Origin: Psychrobacter urativorans | GTDB taxonomy: Bacteria; Pseudomonadota; Gammaproteobacteria; Pseudomonadales; Moraxellaceae | Assembly (NCBI RefSeq): GCF_904846695.1 | Contig: NZ_CAJHBR010000013.1 | Coordinates: forward strand, 1-64,000 | Reading direction: 5' to 3' | DNA length: 64,000 nt | Shown here: positions 46,411-56,160 of the stretch, piece after piece | Layout of the letters: every line of letters begins with the position of its first letter | Numbering within the stretch: position 1 is the stretch's first letter | Notes under the pieces: model-generated | Databases searched by the model: none | Told to the model about the DNA's origin: nothing | Seen by the model: only the letters and a program-made list of their open reading frames with translations | Program-made: the position numbers and the translations under genes

Positions 46411-46444
46411 CTATTAGCTTAAGACAAATTACGACTTAGCCAAA

Positions 46445-47344
46445 TTACGACTTAGCCAAACTGTTAAAAGATAAGTTAAGCGACAAATAAGTACCAATCA
46501 ATATCACTACTGAACCAATAATAGCGCCAATATCTAGTGCTTCACCTAGTAGAAAATAACCTAAGACAATGGCAAAAATAGGAATCACTAACGTGATGCT
46601 AGTAGCGCGCATCGGGCCGATACTTTTAATAAGTTGGTTCATAAATACCAGCGCAATTGCGGTAGAAAATACGCCAATACAAATCACTGAACCCCACGCT
46701 CTTAAGCTAATACTTGCCCCATAGGGAAAGTTGTAAATAGCTACGGGTAGCATCACTAAGCTGGCAATAATTAACGACCCTGCGGTGATAGCTACTGGTG
46801 AGATATCCTCTAAGTAATTTCTAGTGACGTTGGCTCCTACTGCGTAGCCTACTGCACCTAATAAAGCATAGCCCATCGGTAGCAGTTTTGAGCCTAAGCC
46901 ATTTGCTCCTTGCTCAGCAAATAGATTCTCACTCATCAAAATCACTACACCTATAACCCCAATAATTAGCCCTAATATTTGCTTTTTAGCCAGCTTCTCA
47001 TTAAAAAAAGTACTCGCAATAAAGCCGCTCATCATCGGTACAGCAGCATTGAGTACCGCTAATACCCCTGCGTTCACTGACTGCGCTGAAAAAGAGAACA
47101 GCATAAAGGGGATAGCCGCAGAGAATAGACCTACAATGGTAAGCACCTTCCACTTTTTGCGGATACCTATTCGATCTTTTGGACTCAGGAATAAAAATAC
47201 TATCATCACTAGCCCTGCAAATATTACTCGTAGACCGGCAAAAGCCAACGAGCCAAATTCAGGGACACCTATTCGATAAAATATAAAGGATATCGACCAC
47301 ATAAAGGACAGAGTTAAAAATATAATCAGGTCGCGTCTGCTCAT
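46445..47344 (-). CDS. EamA/DMT-family transporter
   Basis: 299 residues with ten predicted TM helices in two EamA repeats. The first ends near GVIGVVILMSEN; the second has AVGANVTRNYLEDISPVAITAGSLI and GEALDIGAIIGSVVILIGTYLSL. Substrate unknown; the family exports metabolites or amino acids. The last codons (LAKS-stop) and flanks occur twice as a 16-bp direct repeat (about 46427-46461), so the stop region has been duplicated without changing the product. Confidence 0.85.
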   Translation of the reverse strand: MSRRDLIIFLTLSFMWSISFIFYRIGVPEFGSLAFAGLRVIFAGLVMIVFLFLSPKDRIGIRKKWKVLTIVGLFSAAIPFMLFSFSAQSVNAGVLAVLNAAVPMMSGFIASTFFNEKLAKKQILGLIIGVIGVVILMSENLFAEQGANGLGSKLLPMGYALLGAVGYAVGANVTRNYLEDISPVAITAGSLIIASLVMLPVAIYNFPYGASISLRAWGSVICIGVFSTAIALVFMNQLIKSIGPMRATSITLVIPIFAIVLGYFLLGEALDIGAIIGSVVILIGTYLSLNLSFNSLAKS

Positions 47345-47783
47345 TGCTCACTCAACTTAGACAGTTAGCACGATAGCTGTTTGGCTGTTATCTGCTAGTT
47401 TATAGAAATACGATGATGATAACGTTTTAACGGCAATTGAGGTGTTGTTATTTATGTATAGAAAGTCAGCCGCTCCTCTGATCCGTGATTAAATTTAATT
47501 GAACTATTTATGCTGGCATCCCGCCTAATTGTTTGATCTGCTAACACTATGAAACAGCTGACAAGAACACTAAATTCAAGCTATTCATTTAGATGGTCAT
47601 TTTAAAAAGCACTTAGCTATTTTAGCTATTTTAGCTATTTTAGTTACGTTAATGACTCTAGCCACGTTAGTATTTGCCCCTCTGCTAGCAGCATTTTTAC
47701 AAAACCAAGTATTTATCAGCATTGATTTATAGCATTATTAGTGTCGAGTGCTTACTTTATTGCAAATTTATAGCGAGGTTTAT
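47345..47783. other. Gene-free region with short tandem repeat
   Basis: TTAGCTATTT recurs three times near 47613-47643. A frame through it encodes a hydrophobic peptide of about 50 residues without a standard start, so it is not called as a gene. No RNA gene or clear promoter is seen. Confidence 0.4.
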
Positions 47784-48263
47784 ATGAATAAAGTCTTAGT
47801 GATAACGATAGGACTGCTTCTGTCTAGCCAAGTATTCGCCGATTCAGCTTTTGATCAAGGCTTAGTTAGGATAAATGCTGTTGATGCCAATTACGTTTAT
47901 AAAGACATGACTTTGGTTAACGATTTCTTTAAAACTGCAGAAGATAATTTCGCTAGTACCTTACCAATTAAAGTCAATATTTTGGTCGAAAATACGGCTG
48001 TAGTGACTACCCCTTTCTATAGTCGATTTGATTACCGTCTAACGCTCGCCTTGCCTGCCGATGAATTAGCAGAAATGAAACAATGGCTATCCTCAACCGG
48101 CAACCTAAAGAATTTATGTATAAAATCCTTTTATCCTGCTAAGTATATGCAAGCAAATAACCATAAACTAGTTTATTCTTATCGTGATATAGACGACAAA
48201 GCTATTGCAGATGTGACTTTAACTACGGAAACTTGTAAAAAGGCGATTAGTACTACTAGCTAA
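47784..48263 (+). CDS. Small exported protein, unknown function
   Basis: 159 residues from ATG 47784 (GCGAGG upstream). A signal peptide (KVLVITIGLLLSSQVFA) is cleaved before DSAF. The mature domain of about 140 residues is not recognised. It has two cysteines far apart (in NLCIKSF and TETCKKA), possibly a disulphide in the periplasm. The frame is open back to 47748, but the later ATG gives the proper signal peptide. It converges with the DUF2809 gene, 5 bp between the ends. Confidence 0.6.
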   Translation: MNKVLVITIGLLLSSQVFADSAFDQGLVRINAVDANYVYKDMTLVNDFFKTAEDNFASTLPIKVNILVENTAVVTTPFYSRFDYRLTLALPADELAEMKQWLSSTGNLKNLCIKSFYPAKYMQANNHKLVYSYRDIDDKAIADVTLTTETCKKAISTTS

Positions 48264-48268
48264 TGTTG

Positions 48269-48697
48269 TTAGCCTTTACTAACTAAAGCAGTGCTTTTTA
48301 CAAAAACAGTTTCAAATAGCAAAATTATAATACCTCCGATCAGATAGCACCCTAAGTCTTCTATGCTAAAAGTATTGCCTAATAGCGTATAGGCCACACC
48401 TCCTTGTTTAAAACCGAGTAACTCTGCCAGTTTAAAATACTGGCTAAACTCGATGCTACAGGCAAATATAAGGGTAAACAAAACCACTAACCGCTTATTT
48501 AGCTTAACAACAGTCATTAGGGCACTATATATCAGCATGATGACTAAAATATCACCAAAATAACTTCTCACCCATCCAGTGCTATAGTTAGCTATCACTA
48601 TTTCGAGCAAAAATAGAACTATAGCTGACAGAAAATAGCCAACATGCAAACGAAATCTAGGTATTTTTGACAAGGCTGTTGCTCCGCAGATGGCCAT
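48269..48697 (-). CDS. DUF2809 family membrane protein
   Basis: 142 residues with four predicted TM helices. The pattern VRSYFGDILVIMLIYSALMTV, then FACSIEFSQYFKLAELLGF and FSIEDLGCYLIGGIIILLFE, fits DUF2809 (VanZ-like small membrane proteins). Function is unknown. It is read leftward, away from the gene at 48868. Confidence 0.75.
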   Translation of the reverse strand: MAICGATALSKIPRFRLHVGYFLSAIVLFLLEIVIANYSTGWVRSYFGDILVIMLIYSALMTVVKLNKRLVVLFTLIFACSIEFSQYFKLAELLGFKQGGVAYTLLGNTFSIEDLGCYLIGGIIILLFETVFVKSTALVSKG

Positions 48698-48867
48698 TAA
48701 TATGCCTTAAGCGTAACAAAGAAATCATGGATTTATCATAGAGTATCGAAGGATTATTTACTAAGATACGGTTTAAAACCATTAAAAATAGTTCAATAAA
48801 TGCCAGCAGAATGAGCACTTCAATCAGCACAACCATCGACACAAGTAAGCAATGATAGGAGTTCACA

Positions 48868-49356
48868 ATGAACGATGAAACTAAAAAAAGACTTACAGTA
48901 TTGCTTGAAGAGTTAATCACCACTGCAAACTCAGAGTCAAGGCAAGAAGAAATAAATACTGAAGTCGATAAGTTATCTCCCGACCCTTTTTGGAGTGACT
49001 ATATCTTTTGGAGTAACGACTATTTAAATGACAACGAAAATGAAGACGAAGACGAAAATAAAAAGGTCAGCTTAAATTATGACAAGTTGTTTAAGAAGAT
49101 TGCTGAGTACCCAAATTCTTCTGAGTATAAAACCAAGACTCTAATTATAAAGCTAGTTGAACAGCTGATCGCTACAGATTTCTCTAACGCTAGTGAAGTT
49201 GATACGGTAAATGAGATTAATGAGCTGTCTCCCGATATCAATTGGATGAATTATGTTTTTGCTGATAAGTCTTGCATAAACGGTGACGGCAGTCTTGATA
49301 AAGAAAAGTTTTTAAATAAGATCTTTAATGAGAGCTGGAACGAGAATTTTCGCTGA
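48868..49356 (+). CDS. Acidic two-repeat protein of unknown function
   Basis: A 162-residue strongly acidic soluble protein. It consists of two similar halves. Half one (about 7-80) has LLEELITT, E-VDKLSPDPFWSDYIF, then a D/E/N-rich loop and YDKLFKKI. Half two (about 95-160) has LVEQLIATD, VNEINELSPDINWMNYVF, then DGSLDKEKFLNKIF. The shared core is E(I/V)-(K/E)LSPD--W-(D/N)Y(I/V)F. No family was recognised. The GDGS-DKEKF segment resembles a degenerate EF-hand loop, but only one half has it. Confidence 0.55.
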   Translation: MNDETKKRLTVLLEELITTANSESRQEEINTEVDKLSPDPFWSDYIFWSNDYLNDNENEDEDENKKVSLNYDKLFKKIAEYPNSSEYKTKTLIIKLVEQLIATDFSNASEVDTVNEINELSPDINWMNYVFADKSCINGDGSLDKEKFLNKIFNESWNENFR

Positions 49357-49397
49357 GAATAAAAGCTGAATGTTTAAATACCATTCAAGAGTCAGGT

Positions 49398-49503
49398 GTA
49401 GGGTGCACCCCGCGCACCGAAGTATTCAAAAAATTATTTATTGCTACAAACTATAGCTATTGCATAGTAAGCCGATGGTGGTCGTAAGCTGTGTCCAACC
49501 TAC
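49398..49503. repeat. REP-like remnants with GTAG foot
   Basis: GTAG followed by GGTGC-ACCCCGC-GCACC (49398-49418) is a REP-type hairpin with the RAYT foot. About 80 bp on, CCAACCTAC (ends 49503) reads GTAGGTTGG on the other strand, so the pair is in inverted orientation. It is a different sequence family from the 799-4080 palindromes. The surrounding 49357-49600 has no gene. Confidence 0.5.
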
Positions 49504-49598
49504 TTAGTAATGGATACTTTCGCCCCTGTCAGGTATACACAGACAAGCAAAAGGTGCGATGAGCTACCCCTTGAAGGCAACTAGTAAAGGTCATGCCA

Positions 49599-49651
49599 TA
49601 AAAAAGCCCAATCCCCTACTTTGACTGGGACTGGGACTGGGACTGGGCTTT
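49599..49651 (-). terminator. Terminator after acnA, with a repeated loop
   Basis: On the minus strand AAAGCCCAGT pairs with ATTGGGCTTTTTT. The loop holds three copies of a hexamer (plus strand TGGGAC x3, about 49627-49644), so the stem-loop can form in more than one register. It lies 26 bp past the acnA stop. Confidence 0.8.
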
Positions 49652-49676
49652 CTATCATACTAAGCTGAATTGACTA

Positions 49677-52463
49677 TTATGCCGCGTTTTTACTCTCAGC
49701 AGCTAACTGACGTAGCACATAGTGCAACACCCCGCCATGACGGACGTATTCGCGCTCTTTTGGCGTCTGTAGCATGACGTTGACATCAAAGCTCTCAGTC
49801 GAACCATCAGCACGAGTGGCAGTAACTTTTGCCGTCTTGCTCTCGCCATTATTTAGACCAGTAATGCTAAGCACTTCTGAACCATCAAGGTTGTGAGTTG
49901 CTGCATTCTCGCCTTCTTTAAAGGTTAAGGGCAACACACCCATACCGACTAAGTTTGAACGGTGAATACGCTCAAACGAGCTAGTCAATACTGCTTTTAC
50001 GCCTAGTAGAATAGTTCCTTTGGCTGCCCAATCTCGACTAGAGCCAGAGCCATATTCTGCTCCGCCAAGCACTACCAGCGGACGCTTATCTTGTTTATAC
50101 TTCATCGCTGCATCATAGATGGCCATCTCTTGACCGTCTTGTAACGTAGCTTTGTCCCCATTGAAGTAATAAGTATAACCGCCCTCTTTACCACCCATCA
50201 TCGTATTTTTGATACGGATGTTAGCAAAGGTGCCACGAGTCATGACCGCATCGTTACCACGGCGCGAGCCATAGCTATTGAAGTCGGCTTGTAGCACACC
50301 GCGCTCTTGCAAGTATTTGCCAGCAGGCGATTCCGGATTGATATTGCCAGCAGGTGAGATGTGGTCAGTAGTGATTGAGTCACCAAATAGACCTAAAATA
50401 CGGGCGCCTTCGATATCTAGGATGCCTTCTGGCTCCATAGTCATCCCATCAAAGAACGGCGGATTTTTAATATAGGTTGACTCCTCGCTCCACGGATATA
50501 ACTGACTATCGGCTGAACTAATGGCATTCCATGCTTCACTACCGTCAAAGACTTCACCATAGTTTTTGCGGAACATATCAGCATCGATGTTATTAGCAAT
50601 CAGCTCATTAATCTCGTTCGATGTCGGCCAAATATCTTTTAAGAACACGTCATTGCCTTGTTGATCTTGCCCTAGAGGCTGCGTCGTCAAGTCAATATCA
50701 ACAGTACCTGCCAGCGCATAAGCTACCACTAAAGGCGGCGAAGCTAAGTAGCTTGCCTTGACATGCGAGTGAATGCGACCTTCAAAGTTACGGTTACCTG
50801 AGAGCACTGCAGCGGCAACTAAGTCCTTGTCTTCGATGCCTTTTTCGATACTTTCAAGTAAGGGCCCTGAGTTACCGATACAAGTGGTACAACCGTAGCC
50901 AACTAAGTAGAAACCAGTTTTTTCTAGCTCTTCCATCAGCTTGCTCTTTTCTAAGTAGTCAGTGACGACTTTAGAACCGGGGGCTAATGAGGTCTTAACC
51001 CAAGGCTTAGCTTTTAGGCCTTTTGCGGCCGCTTTTTTAGCGACTAAGCCTGCGCCAATCATTACCGCAGGGTTTGAGGTATTAGTACAAGAGGTAATAG
51101 CAGCAATAACGACTGAGCCATCACGTAACTGGTGGCTTTCCTCATTAATATTGACATCAGAGTATACATTTGGCTTAGCATAGAGCCTATCAGCCTGCTC
51201 TTGCTCACCGCCCTCTTCATCAAAACGCTCTTTGCCTTTAATTTCTGATTTACGATCTTTAGTCATTTTTGCTAAAGTTTCGCCAAATTTTTCGTGCATA
51301 TCAGACAGATTAATACGCTGCTGCGGCAAATTAGGCCCAGAAAGCGCTGGCTGAACACAAGATAAATCTAGCTCTAACTTGCTTGAGTAGGTCGCAGATG
51401 GCGTATCAGCATCATGCCATAAACCTTGCGCTTTAGCATATTCCTCAACCAGCTCAATCTGGGCTTCTTCACGACCTGATAAGCGTAAATAATCAATCGC
51501 CATTTTGTCAATTGGGAAAATCCCGCACGTTGCGCCATACTCTGGTGCCATGTTGGCAATGGTGGCTCGATCCGCAAGCGGCATACTATGTAAGCCTTCA
51601 CCATAAAACTCGACAAACTTGCCAACCACACCATGAGCCCGTAGCATCTCAACCACGCGTAGTACCAAATCCGTAGCAGTGACGCCTTCATTGAGCTTGC
51701 CTGTCAGCTCAAAACCAACCACTTGTGGAATAAGCATTGATGACGGTTGACCAAGCATAGCGGCTTCAGCTTCAATGCCGCCTACGCCCCAACCAAGTAC
51801 GCCGATACCATTAATCATAGTGGTATGACTATCAGTGCCAAATACCGTATCAGGATAAGCGGTTAGCTCACCATCGATAGCAACAGCCATCACTACGCGG
51901 GCCAGATATTCAAGATTTACTTGATGCACAATACCAGTCGCTGGCGGTACGACCACGAAGTTTTCAAAAGCGTTCTTGCCCCAATGCAAAAACTCATAAC
52001 GCTCATTGTTCCGTTTAAATTCGATCTTCTCGTTTAGATCTAACGCGTCTTCACGGCCATAGGCATCAACTTGTACTGAGTGGTCAACCACCAGCTCACT
52101 AGGGATAAACGGATTAATTTGCTCGGCCTTGCCGCCAAGCTCAACTATCGCATCACGCATCGCGGCTAAATCGACCACAGAAGGCACGCCAGTAAAATCC
52201 TGCAACACTACACGTGCCGGCATAAAGGCAATCTCTTTTGACGCTTCAGCACCAGCATCCCAATTAGCAACGGCTTCAATATGAGCTTTGCCGACAGACT
52301 GGCCACCATCTTCATTACGCAACAGATTCTCTAGTACGATTTTCATGCAAAATGGCAGTTTATTAATGTTCTCGTAGGTTTCAGCCAAGGCAGGCAAACT
52401 ATAGTAAGCATGTTCCTTGCCATTGACCGAAAGGGTATCTTTTACGTTGAAAATATCACTCAT
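49677..52463 (-). CDS. acnA: Aconitate hydratase AcnA (iron-sulphur)
   Basis: A 928-residue TCA/glyoxylate enzyme interconverting citrate and isocitrate. The three [4Fe-4S] cysteines are in SCTNTSNP (about 459) and YGCTTCIGNSGPL (about 524 and 527). The swivel domain holds GDSITTDHISPAGNI and GGAEYGSGSSRDWAAKG with the substrate-binding serine and arginine. It is slightly longer than E. coli AcnA (891), partly through a charged insert around residues 405-440 before the cluster motif. AAGGAAG precedes the ATG. It is monocistronic. Confidence 0.95.
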   Translation of the reverse strand: MSDIFNVKDTLSVNGKEHAYYSLPALAETYENINKLPFCMKIVLENLLRNEDGGQSVGKAHIEAVANWDAGAEASKEIAFMPARVVLQDFTGVPSVVDLAAMRDAIVELGGKAEQINPFIPSELVVDHSVQVDAYGREDALDLNEKIEFKRNNERYEFLHWGKNAFENFVVVPPATGIVHQVNLEYLARVVMAVAIDGELTAYPDTVFGTDSHTTMINGIGVLGWGVGGIEAEAAMLGQPSSMLIPQVVGFELTGKLNEGVTATDLVLRVVEMLRAHGVVGKFVEFYGEGLHSMPLADRATIANMAPEYGATCGIFPIDKMAIDYLRLSGREEAQIELVEEYAKAQGLWHDADTPSATYSSKLELDLSCVQPALSGPNLPQQRINLSDMHEKFGETLAKMTKDRKSEIKGKERFDEEGGEQEQADRLYAKPNVYSDVNINEESHQLRDGSVVIAAITSCTNTSNPAVMIGAGLVAKKAAAKGLKAKPWVKTSLAPGSKVVTDYLEKSKLMEELEKTGFYLVGYGCTTCIGNSGPLLESIEKGIEDKDLVAAAVLSGNRNFEGRIHSHVKASYLASPPLVVAYALAGTVDIDLTTQPLGQDQQGNDVFLKDIWPTSNEINELIANNIDADMFRKNYGEVFDGSEAWNAISSADSQLYPWSEESTYIKNPPFFDGMTMEPEGILDIEGARILGLFGDSITTDHISPAGNINPESPAGKYLQERGVLQADFNSYGSRRGNDAVMTRGTFANIRIKNTMMGGKEGGYTYYFNGDKATLQDGQEMAIYDAAMKYKQDKRPLVVLGGAEYGSGSSRDWAAKGTILLGVKAVLTSSFERIHRSNLVGMGVLPLTFKEGENAATHNLDGSEVLSITGLNNGESKTAKVTATRADGSTESFDVNVMLQTPKEREYVRHGGVLHYVLRQLAAESKNAA

Positions 52464-52750
52464 GGTAGCTTCCTTATCTACATTATAGTTTCTAACTTTT
52501 AGAATCTAGGGCATAGATTATTATGATTTATTGTTATGACAGGTGGCTATATATTAACGACATATTACTATTAAACTTTCTATCTTTATTTCATAAGCTG
52601 GTTAAAAAAATTTACCCGTACCAGCGTAGTGATTTACAGCAACTGTCTTTTACTATAACAATTAACCTTACCGTTGTTAACCCTAGATAAGTAGTGAATA
52701 GTAACAAAATAGCAAATAAAACAGCTGTTTAGTAGGGGAATCATATTGTT

Positions 52751-53770
52751 TTAACCACGGTTTCGACGACCACTACGAAACACATAGCTATCCTCATAAA
52801 AGCTAGGATCAGCATTCTGCGCCCAATAATGTGGGACACCCAAAATAGGCAAAGGGGCAAGCTGACGTGGGGTAACGGCCTGTTGTGATAGGAGTTCGTC
52901 CATCTTATCTGCTAAATATTTATCTAGACAGGCTAAGCGCTCGGCTAGTGGCAAAGCAAAGAACTCAGCCTCAACGTGGATAACCGTACTATGCGCGCAC
53001 AAAGCCTTGCGCGGCTGTATCAACTGCTCTAGTAACGCATGACCAAAGATATAGACCGCAGCCTTTGCCTGAGGTTTTGCTTGATAAGGATGATCAAAAT
53101 CATCACGTGGTGTCACTAAGCTGCCCTGCCAATCAAAATCGATCAGAGCCTCGCCAATACTAGGGTTAGCCGTGACTAATACAGCGCCATTCTCATCGAA
53201 GACGGTGATAGTGTCACGCACTCGCCCACGACTATCGCCATTCCCCTGCTTAGCAAGCTCATCCATATGATAATAATTAAGTAATGCCTTTGTCTTAGGG
53301 AAAGTCAGCCAAATACTGCCATTAAATAAGTCATGCAAATTATTGCGAGTCGGAATGTTGCCTGTAGTGGCAATAAAATGCTCATAACCCTGCCCTTCTG
53401 GCAGTGCATCTTGGGCTACAAGCTTTAACAGGTGCGCTTGCTGGCCTATACTAGGTTTGGTCTGTGCAGGCTGATTTTGCTCATTTTTTAGGCGCTGCAA
53501 CAGTGCCGTGTTTAATAATTGTGCAATAACAGTATTACTCTGAGTCGCTGGTTGTTTACCAGAACTGTGGTCATTATCTTTTGACTCACTGAGCTCTTGC
53601 ACCTGCTGGCTCAAATAGTCTAGTTCGCTTAGATGGCATAACCAAGGTGCCTGCCAATCGATAGCGGCAAAGCTTTTATCTAAGCTTAGGGGGCTAGGTA
53701 TCGTTGAGTCCACCGTTAGTTTAGACAGCGTTTTAGGTGACCCTACAGATGAAAAGGTAGTGCTAGTCAT
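52751..53770 (-). CDS. DUF3025 family protein
   Basis: About 339 residues from ATG 53770; the frame is open to 53851, but the first 27 codons look non-conserved. The diagnostic DUF3025 stretch is NLHDLFNGSIWLTFPKTKALLNYYH (about 150-175). It is followed by RVRDTITVFDENGAVLV and YIFGHALLEQL. The function of the family is unknown. The N-terminal 100 residues are variable and Ser/Gln-rich. It is cytoplasmic and stands alone. Confidence 0.8.
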   Translation of the reverse strand: MTSTTFSSVGSPKTLSKLTVDSTIPSPLSLDKSFAAIDWQAPWLCHLSELDYLSQQVQELSESKDNDHSSGKQPATQSNTVIAQLLNTALLQRLKNEQNQPAQTKPSIGQQAHLLKLVAQDALPEGQGYEHFIATTGNIPTRNNLHDLFNGSIWLTFPKTKALLNYYHMDELAKQGNGDSRGRVRDTITVFDENGAVLVTANPSIGEALIDFDWQGSLVTPRDDFDHPYQAKPQAKAAVYIFGHALLEQLIQPRKALCAHSTVIHVEAEFFALPLAERLACLDKYLADKMDELLSQQAVTPRQLAPLPILGVPHYWAQNADPSFYEDSYVFRSGRRNRG

Positions 53771-53921
53771 GATAACGATCTCTATTAGATATAAGCCTTT
53801 ATTATGTGAACTTATTATGCAAATTGGATTAAATTTGGCGGTTAAGCTCATGGTATCATAGGGCGCTTTTTTAGCAGCAGATTACCCCCTATTTATAGCA
53901 ATAGCAGAGTACCTTTTATTT

Positions 53922-54638
53922 ATGGCTAATTTTAACACTCACCTTAATGTCGCATTTGCCGTTAGTGGTATCACTGCTTTGACTATCTATAAGACAGGAT
54001 TGATAGATGATTCGGGGTTTTTGATGTGCGTAGCCTTAGGTACTGCTGGCGGTCTATTACCCGACCTAGATTCAGATCACTCTACCCCGATCAAGCTTGG
54101 CTTTAACTTAGCCTCATTTATATTTGCTTTTGGCTTAGTGATGCACTGGCGCAGTGACCTCAGCTTGCTAGCGCTGATGGCATTATGGTTGGCAGGCTAT
54201 GGTTTTATGCGCTATGTAGTATTTCATGTTTTCACTACTATGACTGTGCATCGTGGCGTCATCCATTCAGTGCCCTACATGGCTATATTAGGCTTAGGGT
54301 TCACTTATATAAGTTATTATATAATGCACAACCCGCTCACAGCCAGCTGGTTTTACGGGTTGTTTTTATTCGGTGGTGCTCTTGTGCATCTGAGCTTAGA
54401 TGAGCTGTATAGTGTCAATCTATCAGGCATGCGCATGAAGCGCTCATCGGGTACTGCAATGAAGTTTTATCAGCATAAAGACCGTTGGTGGTACTTGCTT
54501 TTATATGCTCTACTGGCTGTATTGGTATATTTTGCTCCGCCCTTTGAGACATTTTTACAGCAAGTAAGTGATCCAGCACCTTGGGCACAGCTTAGAGTAG
54601 ATATGCTGCCAGCTATGATGGAAGACCTACTTAGATAA
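53922..54638 (+). CDS. YdjM-like inner-membrane metal-dependent hydrolase
   Basis: A 238-residue membrane protein of the YdjM/DUF457 family. It has an early conserved histidine in NFNTHLNVAF, the acidic GGLLPDLDSDHSTP (about 44-57, probable metal ligands), TVHRGVIHSVPY (about 109-120) and LVHLSLDELYSV. About five TM helices. In E. coli ydjM is SOS-induced; no LexA box was identified here. Activity has not been shown for most members. Confidence 0.8.
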   Translation: MANFNTHLNVAFAVSGITALTIYKTGLIDDSGFLMCVALGTAGGLLPDLDSDHSTPIKLGFNLASFIFAFGLVMHWRSDLSLLALMALWLAGYGFMRYVVFHVFTTMTVHRGVIHSVPYMAILGLGFTYISYYIMHNPLTASWFYGLFLFGGALVHLSLDELYSVNLSGMRMKRSSGTAMKFYQHKDRWWYLLLYALLAVLVYFAPPFETFLQQVSDPAPWAQLRVDMLPAMMEDLLR

Positions 54639-54730
54639 ACCTGCGCCATCAGTACACGTTATCAATCGAACTTTATTAGCTAAATATCATTAGCTAAACT
54701 TTATCAACTAATCAGTAGAGCCAAGACTAT

Positions 54731-55255
54731 ATGCCCCTATGCCCCTGCCGAGTCTCGCCTTCATTGAGTTTGTTGACTACGCCGATAGCGTATAGCGACT
54801 GCTGTCAGCCTTATCACGATGCTGTTGACGTGAATCACAGCGCTGACTCTAATACCCCTAAAGCGGATAGCGCTGAGCGCTTAATGCGTACTCGCTACAG
54901 TGCTTTTGTATTACAAAAGGCAGGTTATATCGTCAAGACTACAGTGCCTGCCCAGCAGCCATTACTCGATATCAAGGATATTGAATCATGGGCGCAGGAG
55001 ACTGATTGGGCAGGATTACAAATACTGAGTCATACGCCAAAACTCGCTAAGCGTCATGCACAAGTTGAGTTTAAGGCTTATTACCATACCGCAGAGGGAA
55101 CTAAAGCGCATCATGAGTTATCAAGCTTTGTGAAGATAGCTGAGCGCTGGTACTTTTTAGACCCGACGGTTGCTATGACCATTAGTCAAAAGCAGCCGTG
55201 TCTGTGTGGCTCAGGGGAGAAGTTTAAGCGGTGTTGTGGTGGGTATTTATCCTAA
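54731..55255 (+). CDS. YchJ-like SEC-C motif protein (UPF0225)
   Basis: 174 residues. N-terminal CPCRVSPS and CCQPYHD and C-terminal QPCLCGSGEKFKRCCGG are the two SEC-C zinc motifs. The central RLMRTRYSAFVLQKAGYIVKT is the conserved YchJ core. Function unknown. Its stop overlaps the end of the convergent amidotransferase gene by 4 bp. Confidence 0.85.
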   Translation: MPLCPCRVSPSLSLLTTPIAYSDCCQPYHDAVDVNHSADSNTPKADSAERLMRTRYSAFVLQKAGYIVKTTVPAQQPLLDIKDIESWAQETDWAGLQILSHTPKLAKRHAQVEFKAYYHTAEGTKAHHELSSFVKIAERWYFLDPTVAMTISQKQPCLCGSGEKFKRCCGGYLS

Positions 55256-56160
55256 ACACTCGCCCCAACTGCCCGTGCAATGGCAATCCCTTCATCTATG
55301 GTTAAGAACTTACGCTGGCTCGGGCTATCTTTATATAGAATGTCGCCATCTTGGAATATCAGGCACTCATTAACGGCTAGCTGTTGCCATTTTTCATTTT
55401 TGGTTAATGGTATAGTTACCAAGATGGTGACTTTATCTTTATCCGTAGTCACTTCACCAAAGTTGATAGATATCTCGTCATCAGCCAACTGAGCATCACC
55501 AAATGGGGCTTGGCGTGTGAGATAAAACAATAAGCTGCCAGCATAAGCCAACTGCCAAGAGCCGTTAGAGATCAAGCAATTAAACAAGCCATTAGCAGAT
55601 AAATAACGACATTGAGTGGTTAAAAAGTTAAATAGCGTTTGATCATCAGGGCGGCTTTTAAAGCTGCTCTTTAGGCGGTTAATCAAATAACAAAACGCCA
55701 TTTCAGAATCGGTTGAGCCAACAGGCTGACAATGTGAGGCATTGCCATTATCCTGCAAGCGCTGACAGCGTTTTATAAATTCTTTATTCATCTGACCGTT
55801 GTGAGCAAATACCCACTGCTCGCCCCATACTTCACGCACAAAAGGATGAGTATTGGCTAAGCAGTTTTGTCCTTGAGTAGCCTTACGGATATGTGCGATG
55901 ACGTTCATTGCTTTGATCGGGTAACTATTGATTAAGTCAGCAACAGGTGACTCATGGCTAGGACGATTGTCATGAAATAAGCGTAATCCAGTTGATGCAT
56001 TATCTGTGCCGTCAACATTACTACAGTCACTGCGCTCAAAAAAGGCAATACCAAACCCATCTTCGTGGCTATCAGTCATACCGCCACGGCGACGAAAACC
56101 TGCAAAGCTAAACCCTATATCAGTTGGAATATTACAGTTCATGCCTAAGAGTTGACACAT
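55252..56160 (-). CDS. Class II glutamine amidotransferase (YafJ-like), copy 1
   Basis: 302 residues. Starts MCQLLGMN, with Cys2 as the Ntn nucleophile, then FSFAGFRRRGG, DGFGIAFFE and the oxyanion/glutamine-site FAHNGQM. Copy 2 lies at 58294-59142 and aligns over the full length. It releases ammonia from glutamine in a still unknown reaction; no synthase domain is fused. It has a short insert (NVDGTDNASTG, about 52-62) absent from copy 2. It ends the minus-strand group thrB, DUF2007 and this gene. Confidence 0.85.
   Translation of the reverse strand: MCQLLGMNCNIPTDIGFSFAGFRRRGGMTDSHEDGFGIAFFERSDCSNVDGTDNASTGLRLFHDNRPSHESPVADLINSYPIKAMNVIAHIRKATQGQNCLANTHPFVREVWGEQWVFAHNGQMNKEFIKRCQRLQDNGNASHCQPVGSTDSEMAFCYLINRLKSSFKSRPDDQTLFNFLTTQCRYLSANGLFNCLISNGSWQLAYAGSLLFYLTRQAPFGDAQLADDEISINFGEVTTDKDKVTILVTIPLTKNEKWQQLAVNECLIFQDGDILYKDSPSQRKFLTIDEGIAIARAVGASV

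Noticed and set aside
47590..47730. Hydrophobic peptide with LAI repeats in the spacer before 47784
   Set aside because: No standard start codon in front of the repeat part; the only ATG leaves 26 residues without a ribosome binding site. Probably chance or a decayed gene end.
48657..48923. 88-residue minus-strand hydrophobic frame
   Set aside because: It overlaps the starts of two better-supported genes (48269-48697 and 48868-49356) and has no recognised domain.
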